Shown: piece after piece, positions 1-9,234 of the stretch | Numbering within the stretch: the stretch's first letter is position 1 | Layout: each line of letters begins with the position of its first letter | Assembly (NCBI RefSeq): GCF_006546655.1 | Contig: NZ_VIAQ01000015.1 | Coordinates: 62,001 to 126,000, forward strand | Source of the DNA: Methanolobus vulcani | GTDB taxonomy: Archaea; Halobacteriota; Methanosarcinia; Methanosarcinales; Methanosarcinaceae | Direction: 5' to 3' | Length of the DNA stretch: 64,000 nt | The notes under the pieces: generated by a model | What the model was told of the DNA's origin: nothing | The model's input: the letters and a program-made list of their open reading frames with translations, nothing else | The model's database searches: none | Translations under genes and position numbers: made by a program

Positions 1-232
1 AACCCAGGTTCAAAACATCTCCTCCAAGCCGAAGCATTGCAGTTTCAAAAGACATTCTGGTTCTTGTACTTGGTTCAAAAAAAAGAACTGCAAGGATCTT
101 TCCTGAAAGCAGGTCCGACCTCTCTTCTCCGCGTGCAATCGGTTCCATCTTTTCAGCAGCAGCGAGAATATGGTCGATCATCTCTCTGGAGAAGTTCCGC
201 ATAGAAATGATAGGTTGGTCCTTAAAATTCAT
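1..232 (-). CDS. pyrB: Aspartate carbamoyltransferase catalytic subunit, N-terminal part (cut by window edge)
   Basis: Catalytic chain of aspartate transcarbamoylase, which joins carbamoyl phosphate to aspartate in the first committed step of pyrimidine synthesis. Only the first 77 codons lie in the window; the gene continues past position 1. The translation starts MNFKDQPIISMRNFSRE and contains FFEPSTRTRMSFE around residues 51-63, the S-T-R-T carbamoyl-phosphate loop typical of this family. The start at 232 is the first in-frame ATG and fits the usual family N-terminus. A DUF5788 gene lies upstream on the same strand. The identification rests on the diagnostic motif, so it is firm despite truncation. 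Confidence 0.9.
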   Translation of the reverse strand, partial: MNFKDQPIISMRNFSREMIDHILAAAEKMEPIARGEERSDLLSGKILAVLFFEPSTRTRMSFETAMLRLGGDVLNLG

Positions 233-277
233 CGACTACTAAAGGCAGTGCATGGGATATAATATTTGCCTGCGAAG

Positions 278-736
278 TCAGGACTCTTTGCTCCAGCATT
301 TATCCTTCATTTCTTCTGTAAGACTATCCCATTCGCATGTTTCCACATCGTCACAGATGCGTCTGCAGCTAAAAATTGCTTTTCTTTTTGCATATACTGT
401 CAGTTCTTTAAGGTCCATGATCGCCCTGCGTACACCTCCCGCCGTCTCCAAAATCTCATGTGCCTCCTCAGAGCTTATGTGTCCATGCTCAAGGCATTCT
501 TCGCATTCCTTTTCCTTAGCGTAGAGCAGTTTCAGGAGCTTATCAATGTTCTCAATATCATTTCTTTCTATTCTGGGTTTGTTGACAATTTCCCAGACGA
601 TTTCATGAAGGTTTACTTCCTCTTCATTGACCTTGACTTTATATGGAATCTCTTCTCCTACCCAGAAAAGACTGCTATGCAAACGCTTCAATAATTTTGC
701 TCTGTCACGGTCTGATATCTCGTCATTTTTCTCCAT
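278..736 (-). CDS. DUF5788-like conserved protein
   Basis: About 152 residues, acidic and largely helical, rich in Glu and Lys, with no signal peptide or membrane segment. It resembles the DUF5788 family of uncharacterised Methanosarcinales proteins; this is from memory of its overall look. Cysteines include a CEECLEHGH stretch mid-protein and CSRRICDDVETC-like spacing near the C-terminus, which could bind metal, but no catalytic motif is visible. The ATG at 736 is preferred over 748 because GGGAG lies five to six bases before it. It is read in the same direction as pyrB with a 45-base gap, so the two may share a transcript. Function unknown. Confidence 0.75.
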   Translation of the reverse strand: MEKNDEISDRDRAKLLKRLHSSLFWVGEEIPYKVKVNEEEVNLHEIVWEIVNKPRIERNDIENIDKLLKLLYAKEKECEECLEHGHISSEEAHEILETAGGVRRAIMDLKELTVYAKRKAIFSCRRICDDVETCEWDSLTEEMKDKCWSKES

Positions 737-814
737 TAGAACTCCCATTAATCTACAATATTAATTTTTACGTGATTAAATTTATAGGTTTTCAAGTATT
801 TTAGTAGTGTAAGT

Positions 815-2113
815 ATGTCCAAAGTTGATCCTAATAAACCAATTATTCAGGTTGCTCTTGATCTCCTGGAAACCGACAGGGCAATACAGATAGCAAAAGA
901 ATCTCTGGAAGGCGGTGCAGACTGGCTTGAAGTAGGTACTCCTCTCATTAAAAGCGAAGGCATGGATGTTATCAGGAAACTAAGGGAAACCTTTCCTGAG
1001 AATACCATTATTGCCGATATGAAAATAGCCGACACTGGCGCCATGGAAGTTGAAATGGGAGCAAAGGCTGGTGCTGATATCATAGTCGTGCTTGCAAGCG
1101 CAGATGATTCCACTATACTTGAGTCCGTGCGTGCAGCCCGCAAGTACGGTGCAAAGATCATGGCTGACCTGATATCTTCAAAAGACCCGGTTTCCCGCAG
1201 TATGGAAGTAGAAAAACTGGGTGTGGATTACATCAACGTACATTCAGGTATCGACCAGCAGATGGAGGGTCAGGATTCGCTTTCCATCATGAAGGAAGTT
1301 GTTAAAAAGGTCAACATTCCGGTTGCAATTGCAGGAGGCCTGGATGCTGATTCATGTGCAGAGGCTGTAAGTGCCGGTGCTAATATTGTTGTTGTTGGTG
1401 GAAATATTGTCCGCTCATCCAATGTAATTGCTTCTGCAAAAGCCATCAGGGGAAGTATAGATTCACCTACGACAGTTAAAGTAACAAGACTCTCGCATGA
1501 CGACGAGATTAGAGCAATATTAGAATCTGTTTCAACATCCAATATTTCAGATGCTATGCACAGAAAAGGTGCCATGCAGGATATCTTCCCTATGATGGAA
1601 GGTAAAAAGATGATTGGTACTGCGGTTACTGTTCAGACCTTCAAGGGCGACTGGGCTAAGGCGGTTGAGGCAATCGATGAGGCAAAGGAAGGCGATGTAA
1701 TCGTTATTTACAATGGGAGCCGGCACATTGCTCCCTGGGGAGGACTTGCTACTTTGAGTTGCCTTAACAAAGGAGTTGCCGGTGTTGTCGTCGATGGTGC
1801 CGTGAGGGACATCGATGAGATACGGAAAATAGGGCTACCTGTTTTTGCCACCTGTCATGTGCCCAATGCAGGCGAACCAAAAGGGTTCGGTGAAATTAAT
1901 TCCGAAATAGTTTGCGGGAACCAAACTGTAAATCCTGGTGATTATATTGTAGGGGATGACAACGGAGTCGTTGTTATTCCAAAGGAACGCGCCTATGAGA
2001 TTGCAAGACGTGCTAAAGAGGTCGAAAAGACCGAGCAACGTCTTTTTGAAGAGATTCGCAGGGGTGCGACATTATCTGAAGTCATGAAACTTAAGAAATG
2101 GGAGAAACACTGA
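815..2113 (+). CDS. Bifunctional 3-hexulose-6-phosphate synthase / RraA-like domain protein
   Basis: Fusion of two domains. Residues 1 to about 215 are a 3-hexulose-6-phosphate synthase of the orotidine-decarboxylase (OMPDC) superfamily: [12 protein letters not shown] at the start, then [22 protein letters not shown], then [11 protein letters not shown] for phosphate binding. In archaea lacking the oxidative pentose phosphate pathway this enzyme works in reverse, making ribulose 5-phosphate and formaldehyde. Residues about 225-432 match the RraA/HMG-aldolase-like fold, with [15 protein letters not shown]. The C-terminal role is not established; RraA members range from aldolases to RNase E-binding proteins. 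The stop is one base before the next ATG at 2115, so the downstream prepilin peptidase is probably translationally coupled. Confidence 0.9.
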   Translation: MSKVDPNKPIIQVALDLLETDRAIQIAKESLEGGADWLEVGTPLIKSEGMDVIRKLRETFPENTIIADMKIADTGAMEVEMGAKAGADIIVVLASADDSTILESVRAARKYGAKIMADLISSKDPVSRSMEVEKLGVDYINVHSGIDQQMEGQDSLSIMKEVVKKVNIPVAIAGGLDADSCAEAVSAGANIVVVGGNIVRSSNVIASAKAIRGSIDSPTTVKVTRLSHDDEIRAILESVSTSNISDAMHRKGAMQDIFPMMEGKKMIGTAVTVQTFKGDWAKAVEAIDEAKEGDVIVIYNGSRHIAPWGGLATLSCLNKGVAGVVVDGAVRDIDEIRKIGLPVFATCHVPNAGEPKGFGEINSEIVCGNQTVNPGDYIVGDDNGVVVIPKERAYEIARRAKEVEKTEQRLFEEIRRGATLSEVMKLKKWEKH

Positions 2114-2114
2114 A

Positions 2115-2873
2115 ATGATCGAATTATTAAAAGTGCTTGTATGCATGCCTTTTTTTTTATATTCATGCTATTCGGATATCAAAACACGGCGTGTTTCCAA
2201 TGATGTATGGTTTATGATGTTCGGTGTGGGATTCATATTCATCATGTATGACCTCATGACCTATGGCCTTCCGTATCTTATACGCAACATACTGTCATTC
2301 CTGTTCATATTTGCCTTTGTATACATCCTTTTCCAGTTTGGAGCCTTTGGTGGTGCAGATGCTAAGATTCTTATGGTCATTTCGCTGATAATTCCAACGT
2401 TCCCTGCAATTGAGCTGGGTTCCACAAGTCTTCCCATTAATGGTGTTCCACCCATCAACCTCTTTGCTTTCAGTGTATTCGGTAATTCGGTTATCCTTAC
2501 AGTGATCGTTCCTCTTGGACTATTCCTGTACAATCTGGTGAAAAACCCGTCTGAATCCCTGAAACGTCCGTTTTATATGTTCATAGGTTACATCACTCCA
2601 ATATCAAAACTGGAAAAAGGTCATTTCCGTATGATCGATTCATATAAGGAAACAAATGATGGGGTAAATTTCAGATTTTCCCGGTCAGGTACGGAACTTA
2701 GCTCTAATGTGATAAAAGAACTGAAAGCTTATCAGAAAGAAGGCAAGGTAAATGATGGAGTATGGATCACACCCGGTCTGCCATTTATGATTCCTATTAC
2801 AGCCGGTTTTATCACTGCTGTGGTTTTCGGTGATCTGATATTCTACCTGACAATGCAATTCATGATGATGTGA
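2115..2873 (+). CDS. Archaeal prepilin/preflagellin peptidase-like membrane protein (A24 family)
   Basis: About 252 residues with at least five hydrophobic segments. Two aspartates expected for membrane aspartyl prepilin peptidases are seen: YSDIKTRRVSN near residue 19-29 and GAFGGADAKILM near residue 75-86, matching the GxGD-type site. The family cleaves class III signal peptides from archaeal pilins and archaellins at the membrane. A polar insert at about residues 150-225 before the last membrane segments makes it longer than a minimal FlaK/PibD. It follows the HPS-RraA gene by one base, an odd functional pairing. Which pilins it processes cannot be seen here. Confidence 0.85.
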   Translation: MIELLKVLVCMPFFLYSCYSDIKTRRVSNDVWFMMFGVGFIFIMYDLMTYGLPYLIRNILSFLFIFAFVYILFQFGAFGGADAKILMVISLIIPTFPAIELGSTSLPINGVPPINLFAFSVFGNSVILTVIVPLGLFLYNLVKNPSESLKRPFYMFIGYITPISKLEKGHFRMIDSYKETNDGVNFRFSRSGTELSSNVIKELKAYQKEGKVNDGVWITPGLPFMIPITAGFITAVVFGDLIFYLTMQFMMM

Positions 2874-2955
2874 ATTGCCTTTTCTCTCTTTTTACTTCTG
2901 TTTGCATCAGGTTTTAATATCATTTCTTTCAGATTATTAATTGGAGATGGGTTCA

Positions 2956-3081
2956 ATGGAAGAAAAGAAACATGAGGACAAAAAGCAGAATGAAGATGAA
3001 CAGAAGGCAAAGGTTAACCCTATTCACCCTGGTGACCAGAGAGTTCGTCCAAAAAGACACCTTCTTGATACCTGTGAATAA
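2956..3081 (+). CDS. Small charged protein
   Basis: A 41-codon ORF, MEEKKHEDKKQNEDEQKA... followed by NPIHPGDQRVRPKRHLL and ending DTCE. GGAG at 2943-2946 lies nine bases before the ATG, a good archaeal ribosome site; an alternative ATG at 2947 would swallow part of that site. Composition is an acidic/lysine-rich head and a proline/arginine-rich tail, probably intrinsically disordered. It lies between the prepilin peptidase and the convergent recQ. No family recognised. The ribosome site and coding-like composition make it a plausible gene. Confidence 0.55.
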   Translation: MEEKKHEDKKQNEDEQKAKVNPIHPGDQRVRPKRHLLDTCE

Positions 3082-3101
3082 TATCAATTAATGATGTCTC
3101 A

Positions 3102-5177
3102 TCATTTTCTTTTGACAATTGACTGGTAAACATTTCTGATTTCATCATCGGAATACGTTCCTCCCAGTTTATCCTTTATACTTCTGATGAGGTCATCTTC
3201 CAGTTCATCCAGCGCTTTGAGAACTATTTCTTTTTTTAGAGCTGGTTTTTGGATGATGTTTCCGGAGACCCTAGTTTTAACTTCTTCCTTCAATGGATTT
3301 TTAGTTTTACTTTTTTTATTGTTCCTATTCGAAGGTTCCACAGTCTCTAAATGTTCCGCAATAGCCTTCAGGAACATCTCGCCATATTTCTTGAGTTTGT
3401 ACTCACCCACACCTGTGATCTTCAGCATTTCTTCTTTTGTAGCCGGTTTTCTGGCAGCCATCTGGCGAAGGCTCGTGTCGGCAAATATGATGTACGGCGG
3501 CACATCCTGCATCTGTGCCAGGGATATGCGCAGCTCTTTTAATTTATCGAAAAGAGCTTTGTCCGGGTCATCGTTGATTCTGCGGTGAACCACCGGATTG
3601 TATTCTTCCTCAAACTCTTCTTCCCCAATATCCGGTTTAATAGGTTCGTAGTCTGTCTGTGCGTCTTCGACTTTTCGGGTAAAAGTTACAGTTCTTTTTC
3701 CATCAAGTACTTCCAGGCTCTTTTTGTTAAGTTTAAGAAGCGGATAGCGTGTTCCTTCTACTTTGATGACATCCTGCCTGACCATCTCACGTGCCATATC
3801 CTGCCATTCATTCTTGGAATATGAATCTCCCTGGCCGAAACTTTTGAGCAGGTGGTGCTTTTTGTCTGTGATCTTCTTTGCCCGACTGCCGGTTAGCACG
3901 TCAACAACATGGGTCATTCCAAATCTCTGGCTGAGATCCTGTATGCATTTGATAATCAGTCTGGCTTCTGTAGTTCCGTCAACTTCTATACGTGGCTGGA
4001 GGCAGACATCACATTTCCCACAATTATCCTCGGGTATTTCTTCCCCAAAGTATCTCAACAATACTCTTCGGCGACATATGTTACTTTCACAGTAATCTAC
4101 CATGTCGTTGAGCTGCTTGATTGCGATGTCTCTTTCTTCCTTTTTGTCCTTTTGTTTGATGAAATACTCAATTTTGAATTTATCACCACGACTGAAAAAG
4201 AGTAAACACTCACACTCAAGCCCGTCCCGTCCACCTCTTCCTGTTTCCTGGTAATATCCTTCGAGGTTTTTGGGAAGGTCGTAGTGTATCACAAAACGAA
4301 CATTGGGTTTGTCGATTCCCATTCCAAATGCAATGGTGGCAACAACAATGTCTGCCCTGTCCTTGATGAACATTTCCTGGTTCTTTGCTCTCTGGAGGTC
4401 TGTGAGGCCTGCATGGTATGAAAGTGCATTGAATCCATCTTTCCTGAGTTTGGTGGTCAGGCTGTCCACAGTCCTGCGACTCTGACAGTAAATAATCCCG
4501 CTTTCACCTTTCTTTTTCCTGAGATACTGCAGAAGGTTGTTATAGGTGTCCTTTTTGGCACGCACGCGGTAGAACAGGTTCTGCCGGTTAAAGCTTGCAA
4601 TATATATTCCGCAATTTTCAATGCCAAGTTGCTTAATGGTATCTTCCCTTACTTTAGGAGTAGCTGTGGCAGTGAGTGCAATAATGGGTATTTTCGGGAA
4701 CTTCTTTTTTAACAAGCCGAGTTTTCTGTACTCCGGTCTGAAATCGTGTCCCCATTCGGATATGCAGTGGCTCTCATCGATTGCAAAAAGACTGACATTG
4801 AGACTTTTAAGAAGTGTAATGGTTCCTGACATTGTGAGTCTTTCAGGCGCAACATAGAGTATTTTGATTTCGCCTCTTTTCAGTTCGTCATAAATCCTTT
4901 TTGACTGGGCAGGTTTCAGTGTGCTGTTGAGATATGCGGCATCAACACCATTCTCTCTCAGGCTGTCCACCTGATCCTTCATAAGAGAAATAAGCGGGGA
5001 CACCACCACTGTAATGCCATCCTTTATAAGTGCGGGAAGCTGGTAACAAAGAGATTTTCCACCTCCGGTGGGCATCAGCACAAAAGTATCACGGTCATTT
5101 AGCACATCATTGATTATTTCCTCCTGTAAAGGACGAAAATCAGAATATCCAAAATACTTGCGGAGAGTCTCGTGCAT
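3102..5177 (-). CDS. recQ: RecQ family ATP-dependent DNA helicase
   Basis: 691 residues, a 3'-5' superfamily 2 helicase for recombination and stalled-fork repair. Walker A is LMPTGGGKSLCYQLPA near residue 35; motif II is AIDESHCISEWGHDFRPEYR; motif VI is YYQETGRGGRDG. The RecQ zinc-binding region follows (CRRRVLLRYFG, then CGKCDVC), then a winged-helix RQC segment and an HRDC domain at about residues 540-620 (LRQMAARKPATKEEMLKITGVG). A lysine-rich tail of about 70 residues follows. Domain order is that of bacterial RecQ. It is convergent with the small gene ending at 3081 and has no obvious operon partner. Confidence 0.95.
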   Translation of the reverse strand: MHETLRKYFGYSDFRPLQEEIINDVLNDRDTFVLMPTGGGKSLCYQLPALIKDGITVVVSPLISLMKDQVDSLRENGVDAAYLNSTLKPAQSKRIYDELKRGEIKILYVAPERLTMSGTITLLKSLNVSLFAIDESHCISEWGHDFRPEYRKLGLLKKKFPKIPIIALTATATPKVREDTIKQLGIENCGIYIASFNRQNLFYRVRAKKDTYNNLLQYLRKKKGESGIIYCQSRRTVDSLTTKLRKDGFNALSYHAGLTDLQRAKNQEMFIKDRADIVVATIAFGMGIDKPNVRFVIHYDLPKNLEGYYQETGRGGRDGLECECLLFFSRGDKFKIEYFIKQKDKKEERDIAIKQLNDMVDYCESNICRRRVLLRYFGEEIPEDNCGKCDVCLQPRIEVDGTTEARLIIKCIQDLSQRFGMTHVVDVLTGSRAKKITDKKHHLLKSFGQGDSYSKNEWQDMAREMVRQDVIKVEGTRYPLLKLNKKSLEVLDGKRTVTFTRKVEDAQTDYEPIKPDIGEEEFEEEYNPVVHRRINDDPDKALFDKLKELRISLAQMQDVPPYIIFADTSLRQMAARKPATKEEMLKITGVGEYKLKKYGEMFLKAIAEHLETVEPSNRNNKKSKTKNPLKEEVKTRVSGNIIQKPALKKEIVLKALDELEDDLIRSIKDKLGGTYSDDEIRNVYQSIVKRK

Positions 5178-5419
5178 CTTTAGACCATACTTGCTTTTCC
5201 TGAATATATGTTACTGATGTATTTAATCTTCAGGTATGCAGGGTGAAAGTATTTAGTTCTTCCAGGAAAGGATTATGCGACTTTCAATTCTTGTTAATGC
5301 ACATAGTATTCTTTCTTTATATCTTTGGCAAGGCTCTTATCTCTGGGCGAGCATTAATATGTACGAAACACTATTTCAGGGTAAAATCCCTAGTAATCTT
5401 ATATTTGGAGTTCTCATTC

Positions 5420-6334
5420 ATGGTAAAAGTAGACAAATTCATTCCTAAAGCAATTGAAAAAATCCAGAAGCAGATTGATGGTAAAGCTATCATCGCACTA
5501 TCTGGTGGTGTTGACAGTTCAGTTTGTGCAATACTTGCACACCGTGCAATCGGTGATAAACTTACACCAATTTACATTGATACAGGTCTTATGCGCAAAG
5601 GCGAAACCGAGAGGATAAAGGAAATCTTCTCTGATATGAACCTTGAAGTCGTTGATGCAAAAGACCGTTTCCTTTCAGCTCTTGCAGGTATTGATGATCC
5701 GGAAGAGAAGCGCAAGGCAGTTGGTGAGGCATTTATTCGTGTTTTTGAGGAAGAAGCAAAATTACTCAAGGCTGAGTACCTCATTCAGGGAACCATCTAC
5801 CCTGACAGAATTGAATCAGAGGGGGGCATCAAGTCCCATCACAATGTAGGCGGCCTTCCATCAGTTATGGACTTCAAGGCAATTGTTGAGCCAATAGATG
5901 ACCTTTATAAAGATGAGGTTCGTGAAGTTGCCCGTGCACTTGAGCTTCCACACGAGATATCTGAGAGAATGCCATTCCCTGGGCCCGGACTTTCCGTAAG
6001 GATTGTTGGCGAGGTAACTGAGGAACTTGTCGAGGCCGTAAGAGAGGCCAATGCAATCGTTGAGGAAGAACTCGTAGAGCAGTTCCACCCATGGCAGACC
6101 TTTGCCGCAATTGTTGGCAAAGGAACCGGTGTAAAGGGTGATGTCAGGGTTCACGGTTGGATCGTCGCTGTAAGGGCAGTAGGTTCAAGGGATGGAATGA
6201 CTGCAGAGGCAATGGAACTTCCATGGAGTGTCCTGAGAAAGATTGAGTCAAGGATTACTGCAGAGATCCCTTCTGTTGCAAGGGTGCTTTATGACCTGAC
6301 TCCTAAGCCACCTGCAACAATCGAGTTCGAGTAA
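5420..6334 (+). CDS. guaAb: GMP synthase (glutamine-hydrolysing), ATP-pyrophosphatase subunit
   Basis: 304 residues. In archaea GMP synthase is split, and this is the larger subunit, which adenylates XMP before amination with ammonia supplied by the separate glutaminase subunit. The P-loop-like SGGVDSSV lies near residue 30, followed by [11 protein letters not shown], and the C-terminal dimerisation domain ends [10 protein letters not shown] as usual. A longer in-frame extension back to 5243 exists, but ATG 5420 is chosen because it gives the family N-terminus ([15 protein letters not shown]) and GGAG sits at 5407-5410. The glutaminase subunit guaAa is not in the window. Confidence 0.95.
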   Translation: MVKVDKFIPKAIEKIQKQIDGKAIIALSGGVDSSVCAILAHRAIGDKLTPIYIDTGLMRKGETERIKEIFSDMNLEVVDAKDRFLSALAGIDDPEEKRKAVGEAFIRVFEEEAKLLKAEYLIQGTIYPDRIESEGGIKSHHNVGGLPSVMDFKAIVEPIDDLYKDEVREVARALELPHEISERMPFPGPGLSVRIVGEVTEELVEAVREANAIVEEELVEQFHPWQTFAAIVGKGTGVKGDVRVHGWIVAVRAVGSRDGMTAEAMELPWSVLRKIESRITAEIPSVARVLYDLTPKPPATIEFE

Positions 6335-6361
6335 TTATTTAAATTTACCAGAGAAAGACAA

Positions 6362-7402
6362 ATGTCACTTAATAAAGCAGTTCTTGATATCCGCAATCGT
6401 CAGAGGGTAAAACCCTCTCCTATAGATGTGCCTGCAGCCACATGGACTGGCAAGGATGTCATTGAATCCGGTGAAATAGATACAATTACTATCATCTTCA
6501 AGACTTCCGGATGCTGGTGGGGCAAGGCTGGAGGCTGTACCATGTGCGGTTATGTTTATGACAGTGCACAGGACGTTCCTTCAGACGATGACCTGATGGC
6601 CCAGCTTGAGAAAGCAATGAGGAAGGCTTCAGATTTTGACCGTTTCATGGTCAAGATTTTCACCTCAGGTAGTTTCCTTGATACAAAGGAAATTCCTATT
6701 GAGGTAAGGCACAGGATACTTGAAGAACTGGACGGCGATGAGAGGATCGTTAAAGTCCTGGCAGAGACCCGGCCGGAATTTGTAACTGAAGAGAATGTGA
6801 AAGATTGTGTTTCTGTTCTTAAAAATACAGACTTTGAAGTTGCAATGGGGCTAGAGACAAGTTCCGATGTCATACGCAAGCAATCAATTAACAAAGGCTT
6901 CACTTTCCAGAGCTTTGTAGATGCAGCGATCGCAGCAAGAGAAAACGGGGCAACTGTCAAATCATATCTCATGCTCAAGCCTTTGTTCCTCTCAGAGAAA
7001 GAAGCTCTTGAAGATATAGTCCAGACAGTCCGTGATGCAGCTGAGTACACTGACACTTTTTCAATCAACCTCTGCAATGTGCAGCGTGGTACTTATGTAG
7101 AATATCTCTGGGACAGGAAACAATATCGTCCGCCCTGGCTCTGGAGTATTGTAGATATTCTTCAGAGAACAAAGAAAGAGTTCCCTGATATGATCATCAC
7201 ATCTGATCCGGTTGGTGCAGGTTCAAAAAGAGGACCGCACAATTGCAGGGAATGCAGTCATGCTGTTGCTGATGCAATAAGGTTGTTCTCATTAACACAG
7301 GACCTCTCATGCTTTGAACATTTGTCCTGTGGTTGTAAAGATCTCTGGGAACAGGTTCTGGAACTGGAGGACCATACCTTCGGCAGTCCTATTCTTGATT
7401 GA
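6362..7402 (+). CDS. Archaeosine-synthesis radical SAM protein RaSEA
   Basis: 346 residues of the TIGR01210-type radical SAM family, which includes RaSEA. RaSEA acts with the lysine transferase ArcS to convert preQ0-lysine at position 15 of archaeal tRNA into archaeosine. The unusual cluster motif is visible around residues 53-63: SGCWWGKAGGCTMCGY, with widely spaced cysteines. A cysteine-rich C-terminus (CRECSHAVAD, then CFEHLSCGC) could hold a second metal site. The gene starts 27 bases after guaAb on the same strand, suggesting co-transcription. Family assignment is strong; the exact role is by homology. Confidence 0.85.
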   Translation: MSLNKAVLDIRNRQRVKPSPIDVPAATWTGKDVIESGEIDTITIIFKTSGCWWGKAGGCTMCGYVYDSAQDVPSDDDLMAQLEKAMRKASDFDRFMVKIFTSGSFLDTKEIPIEVRHRILEELDGDERIVKVLAETRPEFVTEENVKDCVSVLKNTDFEVAMGLETSSDVIRKQSINKGFTFQSFVDAAIAARENGATVKSYLMLKPLFLSEKEALEDIVQTVRDAAEYTDTFSINLCNVQRGTYVEYLWDRKQYRPPWLWSIVDILQRTKKEFPDMIITSDPVGAGSKRGPHNCRECSHAVADAIRLFSLTQDLSCFEHLSCGCKDLWEQVLELEDHTFGSPILD

Positions 7403-7438
7403 ATTTTTAATATTAAAACGAAATGTAAAGATGAGTTC

Positions 7439-8332
7439 TCACTCATCTTCCCTTTTAAACACCATTGTCCCTACTCCGGTGTCAGTGAATAATTCAAGTA
7501 ATATTGAGTGAGAGACACTTCCATCAATAATATGCACCTTTTCGACACCGCTTGTAACGGATGTTGCGGCACTTCTCATTTTAGGGATCATGCCACCTGA
7601 TATGAGGCCACTGTCTACCATGTTCTCTATATCTTCAATGGCAACTCTGGATATGCGTGAACTTTTATCTTTAATATCTCTTAGAAGGCCGGGAACATCT
7701 GTCATGAGTATGAGCTTTTTAGCTTTTAGTGCAGCAGCAATGTCTCCTGCAACAGTATCTGCATTTATGTTCAGGGCTTTTCCATTGATATCCATGGCAA
7801 TTGGTGAGATTACCGGGATGTAACTTTCTCTTATGAGTATGTTGAGAAGTTCTGTGTTGATTATCTCAGTGTCACCGACCCATCCAAGGTCCACTTCATG
7901 CTCAACGTTTTCAATAATAACCTTCTGTGATGGTTTTTTCTTTGCAATGAGCATTTTCCCATCTTTTCCGGAAAGTCCCACTCCTTTTCCACCATGCTTA
8001 CCTATAAGTGCTACAATTTCCGTATTGATGTTCCCTACAAGGACCATGCGTGCAATCTCAAGGGTTTCATCGTCTGTAACACGCAGACCGCCGACAAAAT
8101 GGGATTCTTTCCCCATACGTTTCATCTTTTCGGAGATTTCCGGGCCGCCACCGTGTACAATTATCGGGTGTATTCCTACATATCTCAGAAGGACCAGATC
8201 CTGTATGATGTCACTCATCACTTCCGGATTGACCATAGCGTGACCGCCGACTTTGATTACCATAATGGAGTCATAAAAATCCCTTATGTATGGTAATGCC
8301 TCAATTAGCACGTTCTCTCGGTTATGTGTCAT
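7439..8332 (-). CDS. argB: Acetylglutamate kinase
   Basis: 297 residues of the amino acid kinase fold, phosphorylating N-acetylglutamate in the second step of arginine and ornithine synthesis. Seen: VIKVGGHAMVNPEVM near residue 25 (phosphate loop), IHPIIVHGGGPEISEKM, GLSGKDGKMLIA, LNINADTVAGDIAAAL and the LMTDVPGLL nucleotide-site segment. Length fits the family. It is convergent with RaSEA (37-base gap). The C-rich GNAT gene at 13394 may supply its substrate. No other arg genes are adjacent. Confidence 0.95.
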   Translation of the reverse strand: MTHNRENVLIEALPYIRDFYDSIMVIKVGGHAMVNPEVMSDIIQDLVLLRYVGIHPIIVHGGGPEISEKMKRMGKESHFVGGLRVTDDETLEIARMVLVGNINTEIVALIGKHGGKGVGLSGKDGKMLIAKKKPSQKVIIENVEHEVDLGWVGDTEIINTELLNILIRESYIPVISPIAMDINGKALNINADTVAGDIAAALKAKKLILMTDVPGLLRDIKDKSSRISRVAIEDIENMVDSGLISGGMIPKMRSAATSVTSGVEKVHIIDGSVSHSILLELFTDTGVGTMVFKREDE

Positions 8333-8472
8333 GATGTTTACCTGTGATTATTTCTGCTTCCGGCAACTCATCAACTAATAGCCGGGGCTCTCTCTTAATA
8401 TGCTTAATAGATTTTAAAATAGTTTCTGCTACGATAGCAGCTACTTGTAGAATAAGAATTAAATAAGGAAAG

Positions 8473-8497
8473 TAAAAAAAGACCCAGTGTATGGGTC
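8473..8497 (-). terminator. Intrinsic-type terminator after mc1
   Basis: On the minus strand GACCCA-N5-TGGGTC forms a six-pair hairpin followed at once by a run of seven or more T residues, twelve bases past the mc1 stop. It fits efficient ending of a very abundant transcript. Confidence 0.7.
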
Positions 8498-8508
8498 CTT
8501 TATGAAAA

Positions 8509-8799
8509 TCAGACTTTTTCGAGTTTCTCGATGCCTACTTTCTTTACAAATGGCTTGTTGATCTTGTCAGGCATCCAGTCTGGCTTGTTCTTTGGAGCTT
8601 CGACAATTTCTTTCCAGCCCTTGAATACGTGTACCTTCTTTGTTCCACGCTCACGGAGTCTGATCTCCTCTGGCTTTGATTTCTTACCTTTACCTCTGTT
8701 TGCCACCTTCAAAGCTGCCTGTCTTGGCTGCTTTCCAGTGAATACCCCGTGTTCATTTCCTTTCTTGTCTCTTAACACAAAATTTCTTGTTTCAGACAT
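8509..8799 (-). CDS. Non-histone chromosomal protein MC1
   Basis: 96 residues, small and very basic. The MC1 family bends DNA and is the main chromosomal protein in Methanosarcinales. Recognisable family segments: NFVLRDKKGNEHGVFTGKQPRQAALKVA at residues 6-33, the basic loop NRGKGKKSKPEEIRLRERGTKKVHVFKG, then PKNKPDWMPDKINKPFVKKVGIEKL. Length matches the family. Preceded by a strong AT-rich promoter (TATA-like tatataaggtatatatat around 8850-8870) and followed by a hairpin-T-tract terminator, as expected for a highly expressed single gene. Confidence 0.95.
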   Translation of the reverse strand: MSETRNFVLRDKKGNEHGVFTGKQPRQAALKVANRGKGKKSKPEEIRLRERGTKKVHVFKGWKEIVEAPKNKPDWMPDKINKPFVKKVGIEKLEKV

Positions 8800-9007
8800 G
8801 ATGTCACCTCGGTAATCATTATGTGATTACATCTGCTAACCGTATTTAGTATATAAGGTATATATATTTTTCTTTTAATGTTGGCTTTTGTTCTCGTTTT
8901 ATCTCCATTTATGTAATTTGGAGCAATTATTTGGGCAGAATATGAGCTTATTTTTATATTATTTTGGAAAAGTAGTGTATGTTACTATAGCCGTATGTGG
9001 CAACATG

Positions 9008-9047
9008 TCAAGTTAACTTGATTTGTAAACCGGTAGTGTTTTATATA
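9008..9047 (+). promoter_or_regulatory. Palindrome and TATA box upstream of mptA
   Basis: TCAAGTTAACTTGA at 9008-9021 is a perfect 14-bp palindrome. A TATA-like TTTTATATAGTT follows at about 9036-9047. The palindrome sits just upstream of the promoter core, where archaeal activators bind. The leader to the mptA ATG would be about 165 bases. The divergent mc1 promoter lies near 8850-8870. The factor is unknown. Confidence 0.4.
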
Positions 9048-9234
9048 GTTTTTGAGGCCGGTTGCCATATTCTTACTTAGTGTATTCCTGTTTTCCTATT
9101 TTCTTTTATTCATTCTGAAGCCGTAACACAACATTTACATGTAATGACTCCCTTTCACCATGATATAATTACTATCCGGTATCTGTATTCGCAGAACGGA
9201 TCCTCATCCTTTATTTGATTTTAGAGGTATAATT

